This document shows, piece by piece, positions 50,398 through 58,769 of a stretch of DNA of 64,000 nt (position 1 is its first letter; each line of letters opens with the position of its first letter). A model generated the notes under the pieces. That model was not told the DNA's origin. It saw only the letters and a program-made list of their open reading frames with translations, and did not search any database. Source of the stretch: Cupriavidus pauculus (GTDB taxonomy: Bacteria; Pseudomonadota; Gammaproteobacteria; Burkholderiales; Burkholderiaceae); the NCBI RefSeq assembly GCF_008801835.1, contig NZ_VZOW01000003.1, positions 248,001 to 312,000 on the forward strand, in the 5' to 3' direction. A program made the position numbers and the translations under genes.

Positions 50398-50966
50398 GCG
50401 AACGCACGACATCGCGGGTGATCCCGCGGCTGGGCCCGCATGACAGCGTGCCGCTGCTGACCGAGGTCGTCGAGCTGCCTGACGAGGTGTTCGCGCCGAC
50501 CCAGCCGCCCACGCAGTCACCCACGCAGCCACCCACTCAGGCGACTGCGCAACACGCGCAAGCGCAGCCGCCGCGCGCGGCAACGGTGATCGACACCGCG
50601 GACATGCCGGAGTCGGGCATGGTCACGTCAGTCGGCGATACGGAAGCGATGGCCGACATCGCAAATGTTGCCGACATCGGCGCGGCGGCCGATGTGCGCT
50701 CGCCGCAGGTCGACGCGGCCCCGTTCATGCCGGGCGAAGACGATTTGCGCGCGGTGCGCACGGAACTGCTGACGCGTGTGATGATGCGCTTTCGTACCGA
50801 ATGGCCACAGGTGGTAGAAGCCCACACGGAGGCGACGCTGCAGTCGCGGCTTGCGCCGCTGACGGCGCAGTTGGCCAGCGAGCTGACGCAGGCGCTGGAG
50901 GCGCGACTGGTGGAATGGCTCGATGCAACGCTCGAGGAGATCGAGCGCGATCCGGGCGGCGTTTAG
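50394..50966 (+). CDS. Hypothetical protein with PTQ repeats, possibly DUF2486-like
   Basis: A 190-residue protein overlapping holC by four bases. The N-terminal half is low complexity: residues 35-49 are four PTQ units. The C-terminal third (ELLTRVMMRFRTEWPQVVEAH, ELTQALEARLVEWLDATLEEIE) is amphipathic and predicted helical. A DUF2486-type protein is known next to holC in Burkholderiaceae, and this may be one; I am not certain. No catalytic motif or membrane segment is visible. Position suggests a link with replication or simply co-transcription. Confidence 0.8.
   Translation: MSERTTSRVIPRLGPHDSVPLLTEVVELPDEVFAPTQPPTQSPTQPPTQATAQHAQAQPPRAATVIDTADMPESGMVTSVGDTEAMADIANVADIGAAADVRSPQVDAAPFMPGEDDLRAVRTELLTRVMMRFRTEWPQVVEAHTEATLQSRLAPLTAQLASELTQALEARLVEWLDATLEEIERDPGGV
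50496..50540 (+). repeat. PTQ-encoding tandem repeat
   Basis: Four tandem 12-base units (the last shortened) encode PTQPPTQSPTQPPTQ inside the gene after holC. Units differ at single positions, so repeat number may vary between strains. Confidence 0.7.
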
Positions 50967-51007
50967 GCGGGGCGCGGCCGCGCTGCCGGTTTCTGAGACG
51001 CATAAGG

Positions 51008-51040
51008 CAAGGCCCGCACTGGTTGCGGGCCTTGTCATTT
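51008..51040. terminator. Hairpin between the holC operon and ilvD
   Basis: A perfect 10-bp stem (CAAGGCCCGC / GCGGGCCTTG) with a 7-base loop between convergent genes. T runs are poor on both sides, so termination may be incomplete. Confidence 0.55.
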
Positions 51041-51137
51041 GCTGGCGTCGTTTGCGGACGTCGCTCGTGTGGCGTCGATTGCGCAGGCTCGCTCGGGCGG
51101 GCCTCGCGACGGTGGATCCCGTCGCGCATCCGCAATG

Positions 51138-52811
51138 TCAGTCCGTCACGGCGCCCTTGCTGGCGGTGGACGCCAGCTTGGCGAACTTCGCCAGCACGCC
51201 GCGCGTGTAACGCGCCGGCGGCTGGGTCCAGCTGGCGCGGCGCCTGGCCAGTTCCTCGTCCGGGACGTTCAGTTGCAGCAATAACTGATGGGCGTCGATC
51301 GTGATCGAATCGCCTTCCAGCACCAGCGCGATGTTGCCGCCCGCGTACGCTTCGGGCGCGACGTGGCCGACCACCATTCCCCAGGTGCCGCCCGAGAAGC
51401 GGCCGTCGGTGATGAAGCCGACCGATTCGCCAAGCCCCTTGCCGATGATGGCGGAGGTGGGCGCCAGCATTTCCGGCATGCCCGGTCCGCCCTTCGGGCC
51501 CAGATAGCGCAGCACAAGAATGTCGCCAGCGTTGATCTTGTCGCCAAGGATCGCCTCCATCGCGCTTTCCTCGTTTTCGAACACGCGGGCCGGGCCGGTG
51601 ATGACCGGATTCTTCAGCCCGGTGATCTTGGCCACTGCACCTTCCTCGGCCAGGTTGCCCTTCAGGATCGCCAGGTGGCCTTGCTTGTACAGGGCCTTGT
51701 CGATCGGCATGATCACGTCCTGATCGGCGCGCGGCTGGTCCGGTACGTGTTCCAGTTCCTCCGCCAGCGTGCGGCCGGTGATGGTCAGGCAGTCGCCGTG
51801 CATCAGGCCCGCGTTGAGCAGGATCTTCATCACTTGCGGAATGCCGCCGGCGCGATGCAGGTCGGTGGCCACATACGCGCCCGACGGCTTCAGATTGCAG
51901 ATCACCGGCACACGTCGGCGGATGCGCTCGAAATCGTCGATGGTCCATTCCACTTCGGCCGAGTGCGCGATGGCCAGGTAGTGCAGCACGGCGTTGGTCG
52001 ATCCGCCGGTGGCCATGATCAGCGACACCGCATTCTCGATCGACTTGCGCGTGATGATGTCGCGCGGCTTGATGTCCTTCTTGACCGCTTCGACCAGTAC
52101 ACGGGCCGATTCGGCGGCGCTGTCGACCTTTTCCTGGTCGGGGTTCGCCATGGTCGACGAATACAGCAGCGACATCCCCAGCGCTTCGAACGACGAACTC
52201 ATCGTGTTGGCCGTGTACATGCCGCCGCACGAACCGGTGCTCGGACACGCATTCCTTTCCACGCCTTCGAAATCTTCCTCGCTCATGCGTCCGGCCGTGA
52301 ATTCGCCGACCGCTTCGAACGACGACACGATGGTCAGGTCCTTGCCCTTCCAGTTGCCGGGCTTGATGGTGCCGCCATAGACGTAGATGCCGGGCACGTT
52401 GGTGCGCGCCAGCGCAATCATGCCGCCGGGCATGTTCTTGTCGCAGCCGCCAATCACCACCACGCCGTCCATCCACTGGCCCTGGGTCGCGGTCTCGATG
52501 CAGTCGGCGATCACCTCGCGCGAAATCAGCGAGTACTTCATGCCTTCCGTGCCCATCGACATGCCGTCCGAGATGGTCGGCGTGCCGAAAATCTGCGGGT
52601 TGGCGCCAGAAGCCTTCACGGCATCGACCGCCGCATCGGCCAAGCGCTGCAGGCCGGCGTTGCACGGGGTGATGGTGGAATGACCATTGGCGATGCCGAC
52701 CATCGGCTTGTCGAAGTCTTCCTTCCGATAGCCGAGCGCGTAATACATCGAACGATTGGGGGAGCGCGCCACGCCTTGCGTGATGTGCTGCGAACGCTTG
52801 TTGAATGCCAT
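51138..52811 (-). CDS. ilvD: Dihydroxy-acid dehydratase
   Basis: IlvD dehydrates 2,3-dihydroxy acids to 2-keto acids in valine, leucine and isoleucine synthesis, using an iron-sulfur cluster. The 557-residue protein has [32 protein letters not shown] and [17 protein letters not shown] (cluster cysteines) and [21 protein letters not shown] near the C terminus. GGAGA lies before this ATG, while the longer in-frame start lacks a ribosome-binding site. It diverges from a LysR gene 153 bases away. Confidence 0.96.
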   Translation of the reverse strand: MAFNKRSQHITQGVARSPNRSMYYALGYRKEDFDKPMVGIANGHSTITPCNAGLQRLADAAVDAVKASGANPQIFGTPTISDGMSMGTEGMKYSLISREVIADCIETATQGQWMDGVVVIGGCDKNMPGGMIALARTNVPGIYVYGGTIKPGNWKGKDLTIVSSFEAVGEFTAGRMSEEDFEGVERNACPSTGSCGGMYTANTMSSSFEALGMSLLYSSTMANPDQEKVDSAAESARVLVEAVKKDIKPRDIITRKSIENAVSLIMATGGSTNAVLHYLAIAHSAEVEWTIDDFERIRRRVPVICNLKPSGAYVATDLHRAGGIPQVMKILLNAGLMHGDCLTITGRTLAEELEHVPDQPRADQDVIMPIDKALYKQGHLAILKGNLAEEGAVAKITGLKNPVITGPARVFENEESAMEAILGDKINAGDILVLRYLGPKGGPGMPEMLAPTSAIIGKGLGESVGFITDGRFSGGTWGMVVGHVAPEAYAGGNIALVLEGDSITIDAHQLLLQLNVPDEELARRRASWTQPPARYTRGVLAKFAKLASTASKGAVTD

Positions 52812-52964
52812 GGGTGTCTCCGGGGGAATTGTCGGCGCGCGGCACAACGGGGGGGCGCCGGGCGTGTTGTGCGGACAAGCATGCCGCTTGCGTTTTATCG
52901 TGTCAAATATATTATTTGAGGCCTATTGAGTCGAAAAACATATCAAAAGGACGGGTGCTTTACG

Positions 52965-53951
52965 GTGGATCTGCGCCAATTGCGTTACTTCGTCACGGTG
53001 GCCGAGGAGCTGCATTTCGGCCGGGCGGCGCGGCGGCTGGCGATGACCCAGCCGCCGTTGTCGCAGCAGATCCAGGCGCTTGAGGAGGAAATCGGCGTGC
53101 AGCTGTTTGTGCGCACGCGCCGCTCGGTGATGCTCACGCCTGCCGGCCAGCAATGGCTGCCCGAGGTGCGCCGTGTGCTCGGCGATGCCGCGGCGCTGCC
53201 GGGGCTCGCGCAGCGGCTGGCGCGTGGCGAGGTGGGATCGCTGGCGCTGGCGTTTGTCAGCACGGCCGACTACGGCATCCTGCCCGACCTGCTGCGGCAC
53301 TTCCGCGCGCGCCATCCGGAAGTCCAGTTGCAGCTGCGGGAAGCCACCAGCGACGTCCAGCTCGAGGCGCTGGTCGAAGGTACGATCGACGCCGGACTGG
53401 TCATCCGTCCGCAACTGGCGGTGATGCCGCCAGGCTTGTCCTACCTGCCGCTGGTCCGCGAACCGCTGGTGCTGGCCGTGCCGGACGGGTGGCAACCGCC
53501 CGGCGGCGCACCGGCGTCGGCGCAATCATCGGCCCGGGGATCGGCACCGACCGCAGCGCCGACATCGGTGCTGCTGCGCGACGCCGCGCACGAACCGCTG
53601 ATCATTTTTCCGCGCCGAAGCGCGCCAGCGTTTTATGACATCATTACGGGCTACTATGCGCGCGACGGGCTGACGCCGACGATTGCCCAGGAAGCGATCC
53701 AGATGCAGACGATCGTCAGCCTGGTGTCGGCGGGCATGGGCGTGGCGCTGGTGCCGGCATCGTTGTGCAACCTGCGCCGGACCGGCGTGTCATACCTGCC
53801 GTTGCGCGATGCCGCGCCGGAGATCGAAACCGGCCTGGTGTGGCGCAATGGCGGAGCGGGCGTGGCGCCGGTGCTGCGCTCGTTCATCGAGATCGCCAGC
53901 GGACTTGCGCAGGCCATCGGGCTTGCGCATGACGACGGCATCCACGCATGA
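52965..53951 (+). CDS. LysR-type regulator divergent from ilvD
   Basis: A 328-residue LysR protein of the 'PPLSQQI' (CatR/BenM-like) group: MDLRQLRYFVTVAEELHFGRAARRLAMTQPPLSQQIQALE. I chose the GTG at 52965 because it gives the usual LysR start; a TTG at 52926 would add 13 residues. Residues 178-201 are an Ala/Ser/Pro-rich insert within the effector domain, absent from most relatives. Divergence from ilvD suggests it may control that gene, but its ligand is unknown. Confidence 0.85.
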   Translation: MDLRQLRYFVTVAEELHFGRAARRLAMTQPPLSQQIQALEEEIGVQLFVRTRRSVMLTPAGQQWLPEVRRVLGDAAALPGLAQRLARGEVGSLALAFVSTADYGILPDLLRHFRARHPEVQLQLREATSDVQLEALVEGTIDAGLVIRPQLAVMPPGLSYLPLVREPLVLAVPDGWQPPGGAPASAQSSARGSAPTAAPTSVLLRDAAHEPLIIFPRRSAPAFYDIITGYYARDGLTPTIAQEAIQMQTIVSLVSAGMGVALVPASLCNLRRTGVSYLPLRDAAPEIETGLVWRNGGAGVAPVLRSFIEIASGLAQAIGLAHDDGIHA

Positions 53952-54139
53952 CGCGGCACCATCGCGCCGTATCCGCTGCAAGGTGGCCGTCGTCCGCCGA
54001 CCGTTACGCCCGAATCGTCACGTATCACCCGTACACTGTGGGGCCGCCGCAGACCCGTCAGGGCCGCACCGGATCGCCATGACACATCGCGGCACGATGC
54101 CGCTCCAATCACCGACTACCGCAAACTTTTCGCTACGCC

Positions 54140-54958
54140 ATGCTCGTTCATCCGCAATTCGACCCGGTCGCCATTCATCTGGGGCCGCTCGCCATCCGCT
54201 GGTACGGCCTGATGTATTTGGCTGGCTTCATCATGTTCCTGTGGTTTGGCCGCCTGCGCATCAAGCAGCCGCATATCGCCGCGCGCGGCTGGGTGTCGCG
54301 CGATCTCGACGATATGCTGTTCTATGGCGTGCTCGGCGTGATCCTGGGCGGTCGACTCGGCTATGTGCTGTTCTACAAGCCCACCTACTACCTGACGCAT
54401 CCGCTCGAGATCTTCAAGGTATGGGAAGGCGGCATGGCGTTCCACGGCGGCTTTCTGGGCGTGCTGATCGCCATGTGGGTGTTCTCGAAGGTGCGGCGCC
54501 GTCATTGGACGGAAGTGACCGATTTCATTGCGCCGATGATTCCCTGCGGGCTGGCGGCTGGCCGCATCGGCAACTTCATCAACGGTGAACTGTGGGGACG
54601 TCCCACCGACCTGCCGTGGGGCATGATCTTTCCGCAGGCCGGCGACAACATCCCGCGCCATCCGTCGCAGCTGTATCAGTTTGCGGGCGAGGGCGTGGCG
54701 CTGTTCATCATCCTGTGGCTGTTTGCACGCAAGCCGCGGCCGATGGGCGCGGTGTCCGGCGTGTTCCTGATCGGCTATGGTGCATTCCGCTTCCTGGCCG
54801 AGTTCACGCGCGAACCCGACAGCTTCCTGGGTTTGCTCGCGCTGAAGCTGTCGATGGGCCAATGGCTGAGCCTGCCGATGATCCTGGCGGGCGTGCTGAT
54901 GGTGGTGTGGGCGTATCGCCGGCAGGCGAACGGCGCCGCGGCGGGCGCCGCGCGCTGA
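54140..54958 (+). CDS. lgt: Prolipoprotein diacylglyceryl transferase
   Basis: Lgt transfers a diacylglyceryl group to the lipobox cysteine of prolipoproteins in the inner membrane. The 272-residue protein has [54 protein letters not shown] and the Lgt signature [14 protein letters not shown], with about seven hydrophobic segments. It would modify lipoproteins such as LivK and the M48 protein in this window. No ribosome-binding site is obvious before the ATG. Confidence 0.95.
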   Translation: MLVHPQFDPVAIHLGPLAIRWYGLMYLAGFIMFLWFGRLRIKQPHIAARGWVSRDLDDMLFYGVLGVILGGRLGYVLFYKPTYYLTHPLEIFKVWEGGMAFHGGFLGVLIAMWVFSKVRRRHWTEVTDFIAPMIPCGLAAGRIGNFINGELWGRPTDLPWGMIFPQAGDNIPRHPSQLYQFAGEGVALFIILWLFARKPRPMGAVSGVFLIGYGAFRFLAEFTREPDSFLGLLALKLSMGQWLSLPMILAGVLMVVWAYRRQANGAAAGAAR

Positions 54959-55028
54959 CATGTGTGGCGCTCTCCGGCAAGCCGGGGAGCTTCGTGTAGA
55001 CATGGTGGCCGGCGGCATGGCGCCGCAG

Positions 55029-56063
55029 TCAGCGCGCCTGCTGCTGCCGGATCGCTTCGATGCGCTCGCGCGTCAGCGGGTGACTCGAAAAGAAGCTGGC
55101 TTCGTCGTCCTCGTCGGCGGCAGGCTTGCGCGCTTGTCCGCGACCATGCGCGTCTTCGAGTTGCTGGAGCGCGTCGGCAAATGCCGACACCGGCAGGTGA
55201 TTGTCGCGCATGACCTCCACCGCGAACGCATCGGCTTCGCGCTCGTGCTCGCGTGAATAGCGCATCGACATCATCGCGGCCGGCACCGCGGCAAGCAGCG
55301 AAGACACGTCCCCCAGGAAATACGCCGCCAGCGCGCCCACCGCGGACGCCTGGAAGGCCTGTTGCAGGCCATGGCGCTGCGCCACATGCCCGGCCTCGTG
55401 CGCCAGCACGCCCATCATGCCCGGGCCGCTGCCGATCGCCTTCACCAGTTCGTCCGTGACGACGATGGTGCCGCCGGGCAGCGCCAGCGCATTGGCGCCC
55501 AGGCGCTTGCCCTGGCGAAACAGGATCTGGTAGTCGTGATCCGGATCTTCGGGGCGCCGCAGCGCGGCGAAGTCATTGCGAATGCGCTGCTGTTGCGCGC
55601 TGGGTAGCGTGCTCGGCGCGACCATGCCTTGGTCGAGGCTGTCGAGCGTGGCGCGTCCCAGTTCCGTTTCGATCGAGGCCGGTATCGTGCGCGCAACCAA
55701 TGCGGCCGTCCAGGGCAGCAGGTACACATAAGAAAACACCAGGAACAGCAGCAGCCCCGCCAGCGCCAGGCCGGTGAGGCGCCAGCTGTTCTGCGCGCGC
55801 GACACCAGCCCTTCGCGATGACCGGTGGCCGCCAGGATCGCGTCGAAGGCGGCGTGGTCGGCGATTTCGCAGTACGCGCCGTCGTCGAACGTCACCAGCC
55901 GCGGGCCGCGCTTGATGCGCTCCGATACCCGCACCGACGACAGCGGTGCGCGGCGCAGCTCCAGGCCGTCCGCGCCTTGCAGGATCGCGTGCCCCTCGCG
56001 AACCGTGAGCATCACCGGATGCGCGCGCGACGAGCGCGTGTCGAAATATTGCGCGGCGACCAT
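55029..56063 (-). CDS. Membrane-anchored M48 family metallopeptidase
   Basis: A 344-residue zinc peptidase. Residues 1-90 form a small soluble region, a hydrophobic segment follows (about 95-117), and the peptidase domain carries H222-E223-x-x-H226 (LAHEAGHVAQRHG), third ligand E274 (EHEREADAF) and the terminal SSHPLTRERI motif, all of M48. It lies 23 bases after the DUF898 gene on the same strand, a pairing that suggests they act together in the membrane. GGAGA precedes the ATG; a much longer in-frame start is not supported. Confidence 0.92.
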   Translation of the reverse strand: MVAAQYFDTRSSRAHPVMLTVREGHAILQGADGLELRRAPLSSVRVSERIKRGPRLVTFDDGAYCEIADHAAFDAILAATGHREGLVSRAQNSWRLTGLALAGLLLFLVFSYVYLLPWTAALVARTIPASIETELGRATLDSLDQGMVAPSTLPSAQQQRIRNDFAALRRPEDPDHDYQILFRQGKRLGANALALPGGTIVVTDELVKAIGSGPGMMGVLAHEAGHVAQRHGLQQAFQASAVGALAAYFLGDVSSLLAAVPAAMMSMRYSREHEREADAFAVEVMRDNHLPVSAFADALQQLEDAHGRGQARKPAADEDDEASFFSSHPLTRERIEAIRQQQAR

Positions 56064-56086
56064 GGCAGATTCTCCGAGGCTCCCGA

Positions 56087-57163
56087 TCAGAGTGCGATGT
56101 CGATGTCGTACCAGTCGACCGCCGCATCGCCGAGCGCACCCACGTGCTGCTGTTCGCCCGCCACGAAATCGTCGAGCTGGCCCACCGCGATCATCGTCAT
56201 CGATTCCACGCGATAGCGCACCGACCGCACGCGCGCGAACGGATAGAAGAGCCCGAGCGTCAGCATCGTCAGGATCAGGTTGGTCAGCACAATCACGAAC
56301 AGGCGGCCGGCGCGCACATCGCTGGCAAAGCGATGCGGCGCCAGCGTCGTATGGTTCCACAGGAGGTTTTGCATCTTGGCCTGGAAGTACGGTCCGATCA
56401 GCATCAGGCCCGCGTACATGCCAAACACCATCAGTGCAATGCCCAGCGCCACCGCACCTGTCGACGAGCCTGAAAACAGCCCGAGGGTGCTGCCGACGAT
56501 GCCGCCGCCGATCAGCAACGCCAACACCATTCCCACCGTACGCAGATACACGCCATAGAACGCGCCGGCCGTGGCGTCGAATGCGAATGGCGCCGTGCCG
56601 AAGCGAGTGTTGCGGTGCTGGTATTGCTTGAAGCGCTGATGCGCGAACGGCGCCAGCAGATAGAGCGACAGCACCGTCAGGATCGGCCAGAGCAGAAAGA
56701 CCAGATAGCCCTCGCTGTCCTTGCCGGTGAAGGCGAAGCGCAGTCCACGATAGCTGGAATTGGCCATCCGGAACCGCAGCGAGCGCACCAGCAAAAAGGG
56801 GAAAGTAGCCGCCGCGACCAGCGCGATCAGCGCGCCGAAGGCGGGGGATGCTGCCATCGCCGCCTGGTAGCCGAGGATCAGCACGAAGATGATCGCGCGA
56901 CCCTTCAATATCGCCTTGGCGCTGCCGTGATAGTCGAAGCTGGCGCCATCGAGCGAGGTGTTCCGATAGAAGTACTGCAGCGTGCGGACCTTGGCCCACG
57001 CCGAATAGATGCCGAACGTGACGATGGTGAGCAGCGTGTTGACGATCCAGATCCGGAAGTATTCCGAGCCCGATCCCACGAAGGAAAACTTCAAGTGCCG
57101 CGGCGTGGCGTTGGCTTGACCGCCGAAGTCGGCGCTCAGGGTGAATCGATCTTCCCAGTCCAT
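56087..57163 (-). CDS. DUF898 family (YjgN-like) membrane protein
   Basis: A 358-residue multi-pass membrane protein of the DUF898 family. Typical parts are FSFVGSGSEYFRIWIVNTLLTIVTFGIYSAWAKVR, repeated in related form near the C terminus (LFVIVLTNLILTMLTLGLFYPFARVR), and SSYRGLRFAFTGKDSEGY. The function of the family is unknown. GAGAGG lies before the ATG at 57163. The M48 peptidase gene follows closely. The upstream region carries TGTTACA repeats that may regulate it. Confidence 0.88.
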   Translation of the reverse strand: MDWEDRFTLSADFGGQANATPRHLKFSFVGSGSEYFRIWIVNTLLTIVTFGIYSAWAKVRTLQYFYRNTSLDGASFDYHGSAKAILKGRAIIFVLILGYQAAMAASPAFGALIALVAAATFPFLLVRSLRFRMANSSYRGLRFAFTGKDSEGYLVFLLWPILTVLSLYLLAPFAHQRFKQYQHRNTRFGTAPFAFDATAGAFYGVYLRTVGMVLALLIGGGIVGSTLGLFSGSSTGAVALGIALMVFGMYAGLMLIGPYFQAKMQNLLWNHTTLAPHRFASDVRAGRLFVIVLTNLILTMLTLGLFYPFARVRSVRYRVESMTMIAVGQLDDFVAGEQQHVGALGDAAVDWYDIDIAL

Positions 57164-57370
57164 CAAATGACCTCTCCGTGTTTGGATTTGCTTGGCGCCT
57201 GTTCGGTTGGCTTTCGGCGCTTGTTTCACAATTGCAACCACTTGGTGCGTGGCGTTCATGCGCTGTGCGCCGCATTCTCGCATCGCAGCGTGAGGTTTTG
57301 GCCACAATCGGTGAGCTGACGGCGTCAGATGCCATTCGCAGCGTCCGCGAGGTCGTAACGACGAAGAAAC

Positions 57371-57476
57371 ATCCTGTTACATAAACCGTCATGTGTAACA
57401 AGTATAGAACCGTCCACGTCAATAAAATCAACGTCTTACAGACGATGGCACGGTCCTCGCTATAGATCCTGTTACA
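57371..57476. repeat. TGTTACA elements upstream of the DUF898 gene
   Basis: ATCCTGTTACA occurs at 57371-57381 and again at 57466-57476, with an inverted copy TGTAACA at 57394-57400. The first and inverted copies form a TGTTACA/TGTAACA dyad. They look like regulator sites, perhaps for the DUF898-M48 operon. Confidence 0.5.
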
Positions 57477-57715
57477 AGAAAGCGAGGCGGCAAGCAGCCG
57501 CTTGCGGCGATACCACAGGGTGAGCGCGCAGATAAAAGCGCGGGTGTCGCGGCAACCGACGAAAGCGAAAACGGGAAAAAGCGCGGGAAAATCTGCACCG
57601 GAAACGGTGCTTGAACGGGGCGGGCGCAGGGCAACGCCGGAAAACAATCTGACCCACATGCGTCCGGCGCGCCTGGCCCGACGCCAAAGAGATCGTCGCG
57701 GCTGTTCTTTCACGT

Positions 57716-57755
57716 GCGGGCAATTCTTCTGCAGGGAGGCAGGGGAATTGCCCGC
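57716..57755. repeat. Perfect 11-bp inverted repeat
   Basis: GCGGGCAATTC and GAATTGCCCGC, separated by 18 bases. There is no T run, so it is not an ordinary terminator. Function unknown. Confidence 0.55.
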
Positions 57756-57921
57756 CGCACCTCTGGCCACACGTCCCCTTTTTCGATTCCCCTTCATCAC
57801 GGCCGCGGCGCGAGCGCTCATGTTCGATGGCCCGTCGCGCGCATGACGTCAGCACGCCACGGCAGTGCCCCGATTCCGCGGCGCAACATCGAAACCGCTT
57901 GCGGCGCGCAAGACCTTCTCC

Positions 57922-57936
57922 ATAATTATGAATTAT
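57922..57936. promoter_or_regulatory. Candidate operator of the malonate GntR regulator
   Basis: A perfect palindrome ATAATT-ATG-AATTAT lies 50 bases before the GntR gene in otherwise GC-rich DNA. FadR-type GntR proteins often bind such sites near their own promoter. The assignment is inferred. Confidence 0.45.
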
Positions 57937-57985
57937 TGCGGCGAATGCGCCGCTCGGAGCAGGTATCTTCCGCCCAGGAGGCGTG

Positions 57986-58705
57986 ATGCGAATCGTCCGG
58001 CAGGCGCTTTATCTGGAAGTGGCCGACAGGCTGCGCGCAATGATCGACGAGCGCGCGCTGATGCCGGGCGCATGGATCGACGAAGTCGCGCTCGCCGCCT
58101 CGCTCGGAACGTCGCGCACGCCAATGCGCGAAGCGCTCAAGGTGTTGGCCGCCGAAGGGCTGGTGCGGCTGGAGCCGCATCGCGGCTGCTTCGTCAATGC
58201 GCTGTCCGAACAGGATCTCGACGAGATCTTTCCGCTGATGGCCTTGCTCGAAGGGCGCTGCGCCTACGAGGCCGCCCGCAATGTCACGCCGGCCGATCTC
58301 GATGCGCTGGAAGGCTTGCACGCCGATCTGTCGCGATACGCGCAGGCCGGCGACATCGACGCGTACTACGAAACCAACTACCAGATCCACGAGGCCATCC
58401 AGCGCCTTGCCGGCAATCGCTGGCTGTCCGGCGTGGTCAGCGATCTGCGCAAGGTACTGCGGCTGTCGCGCCACAAGAGCCTGAAGTTGCCGGGCCGCAT
58501 TCATGAATCGTGCGCCGAGCACCTGTCGGTATTTTCAGCCCTGAAAGCCCATGATCCGGAGGGCGCCGAGGCGCTCATGAAAACCCATGTGTTGCGCCAG
58601 CGCGGAGCGCTGCGCGCGCTCGACAGCGCCGAGCATGCCGGCGATGCCGCCACCGACGCCGCGCAACCGGGCGGCAACCATCTGCGCGTAGCCGGGCAGG
58701 GTTGA
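57986..58705 (+). CDS. GntR/FadR-family regulator of the malonate cluster
   Basis: A 239-residue regulator with an N-terminal winged helix (YLEVADRLRAMIDERALMPGAWIDEVALAASLGTSRTPMREALKVLAAEGLV) and a C-terminal FCD ligand domain (EIFPLMALLEGRCAYEAARNV, ETNYQIHEAIQRLAGN, HLSVFSALKAHDPEGAEALMKTH). Position before malonyl-CoA decarboxylase suggests it senses malonate or malonyl-CoA, as MatR does in rhizobia. CAGGAGG lies 4 bases before the ATG; a GTG one codon earlier is too close to it. Confidence 0.9.
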   Translation: MRIVRQALYLEVADRLRAMIDERALMPGAWIDEVALAASLGTSRTPMREALKVLAAEGLVRLEPHRGCFVNALSEQDLDEIFPLMALLEGRCAYEAARNVTPADLDALEGLHADLSRYAQAGDIDAYYETNYQIHEAIQRLAGNRWLSGVVSDLRKVLRLSRHKSLKLPGRIHESCAEHLSVFSALKAHDPEGAEALMKTHVLRQRGALRALDSAEHAGDAATDAAQPGGNHLRVAGQG

Positions 58706-58769
58706 GCCTGCCGTCGATGCGAATTCCCGTTGCAGTTCTCACCGTCAACCGATTGAGCAGGATGCCCAC

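Larger units (their letters stand above)
57164..57985. other. Large divergent intergenic region
   Basis: An 822-base gap between the DUF898 gene and the malonate GntR gene. It holds three TGTTACA-type elements (57371-57476), an 11-bp inverted repeat (57716-57755) and an A+T-rich palindrome (57922-57936). A minus-strand frame at 57472-57855 has Arg-rich, shadow-like composition and I do not call it. Confidence 0.6.

Noticed and set aside
55029-57821. A 930-residue frame that could suggest a fusion of the M48 peptidase with upstream sequence
   Set aside because: Only the last 344 residues look like protein; the upstream part runs antisense through the DUF898 gene in another frame. The ATG at 56063 has a ribosome-binding site.
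57472-57855. Minus-strand frame of 127 codons in the large intergenic region
   Set aside because: The product is rich in Arg, Cys and Pro without motifs; no ribosome-binding site is evident and the frame crosses the 11-bp inverted repeat.
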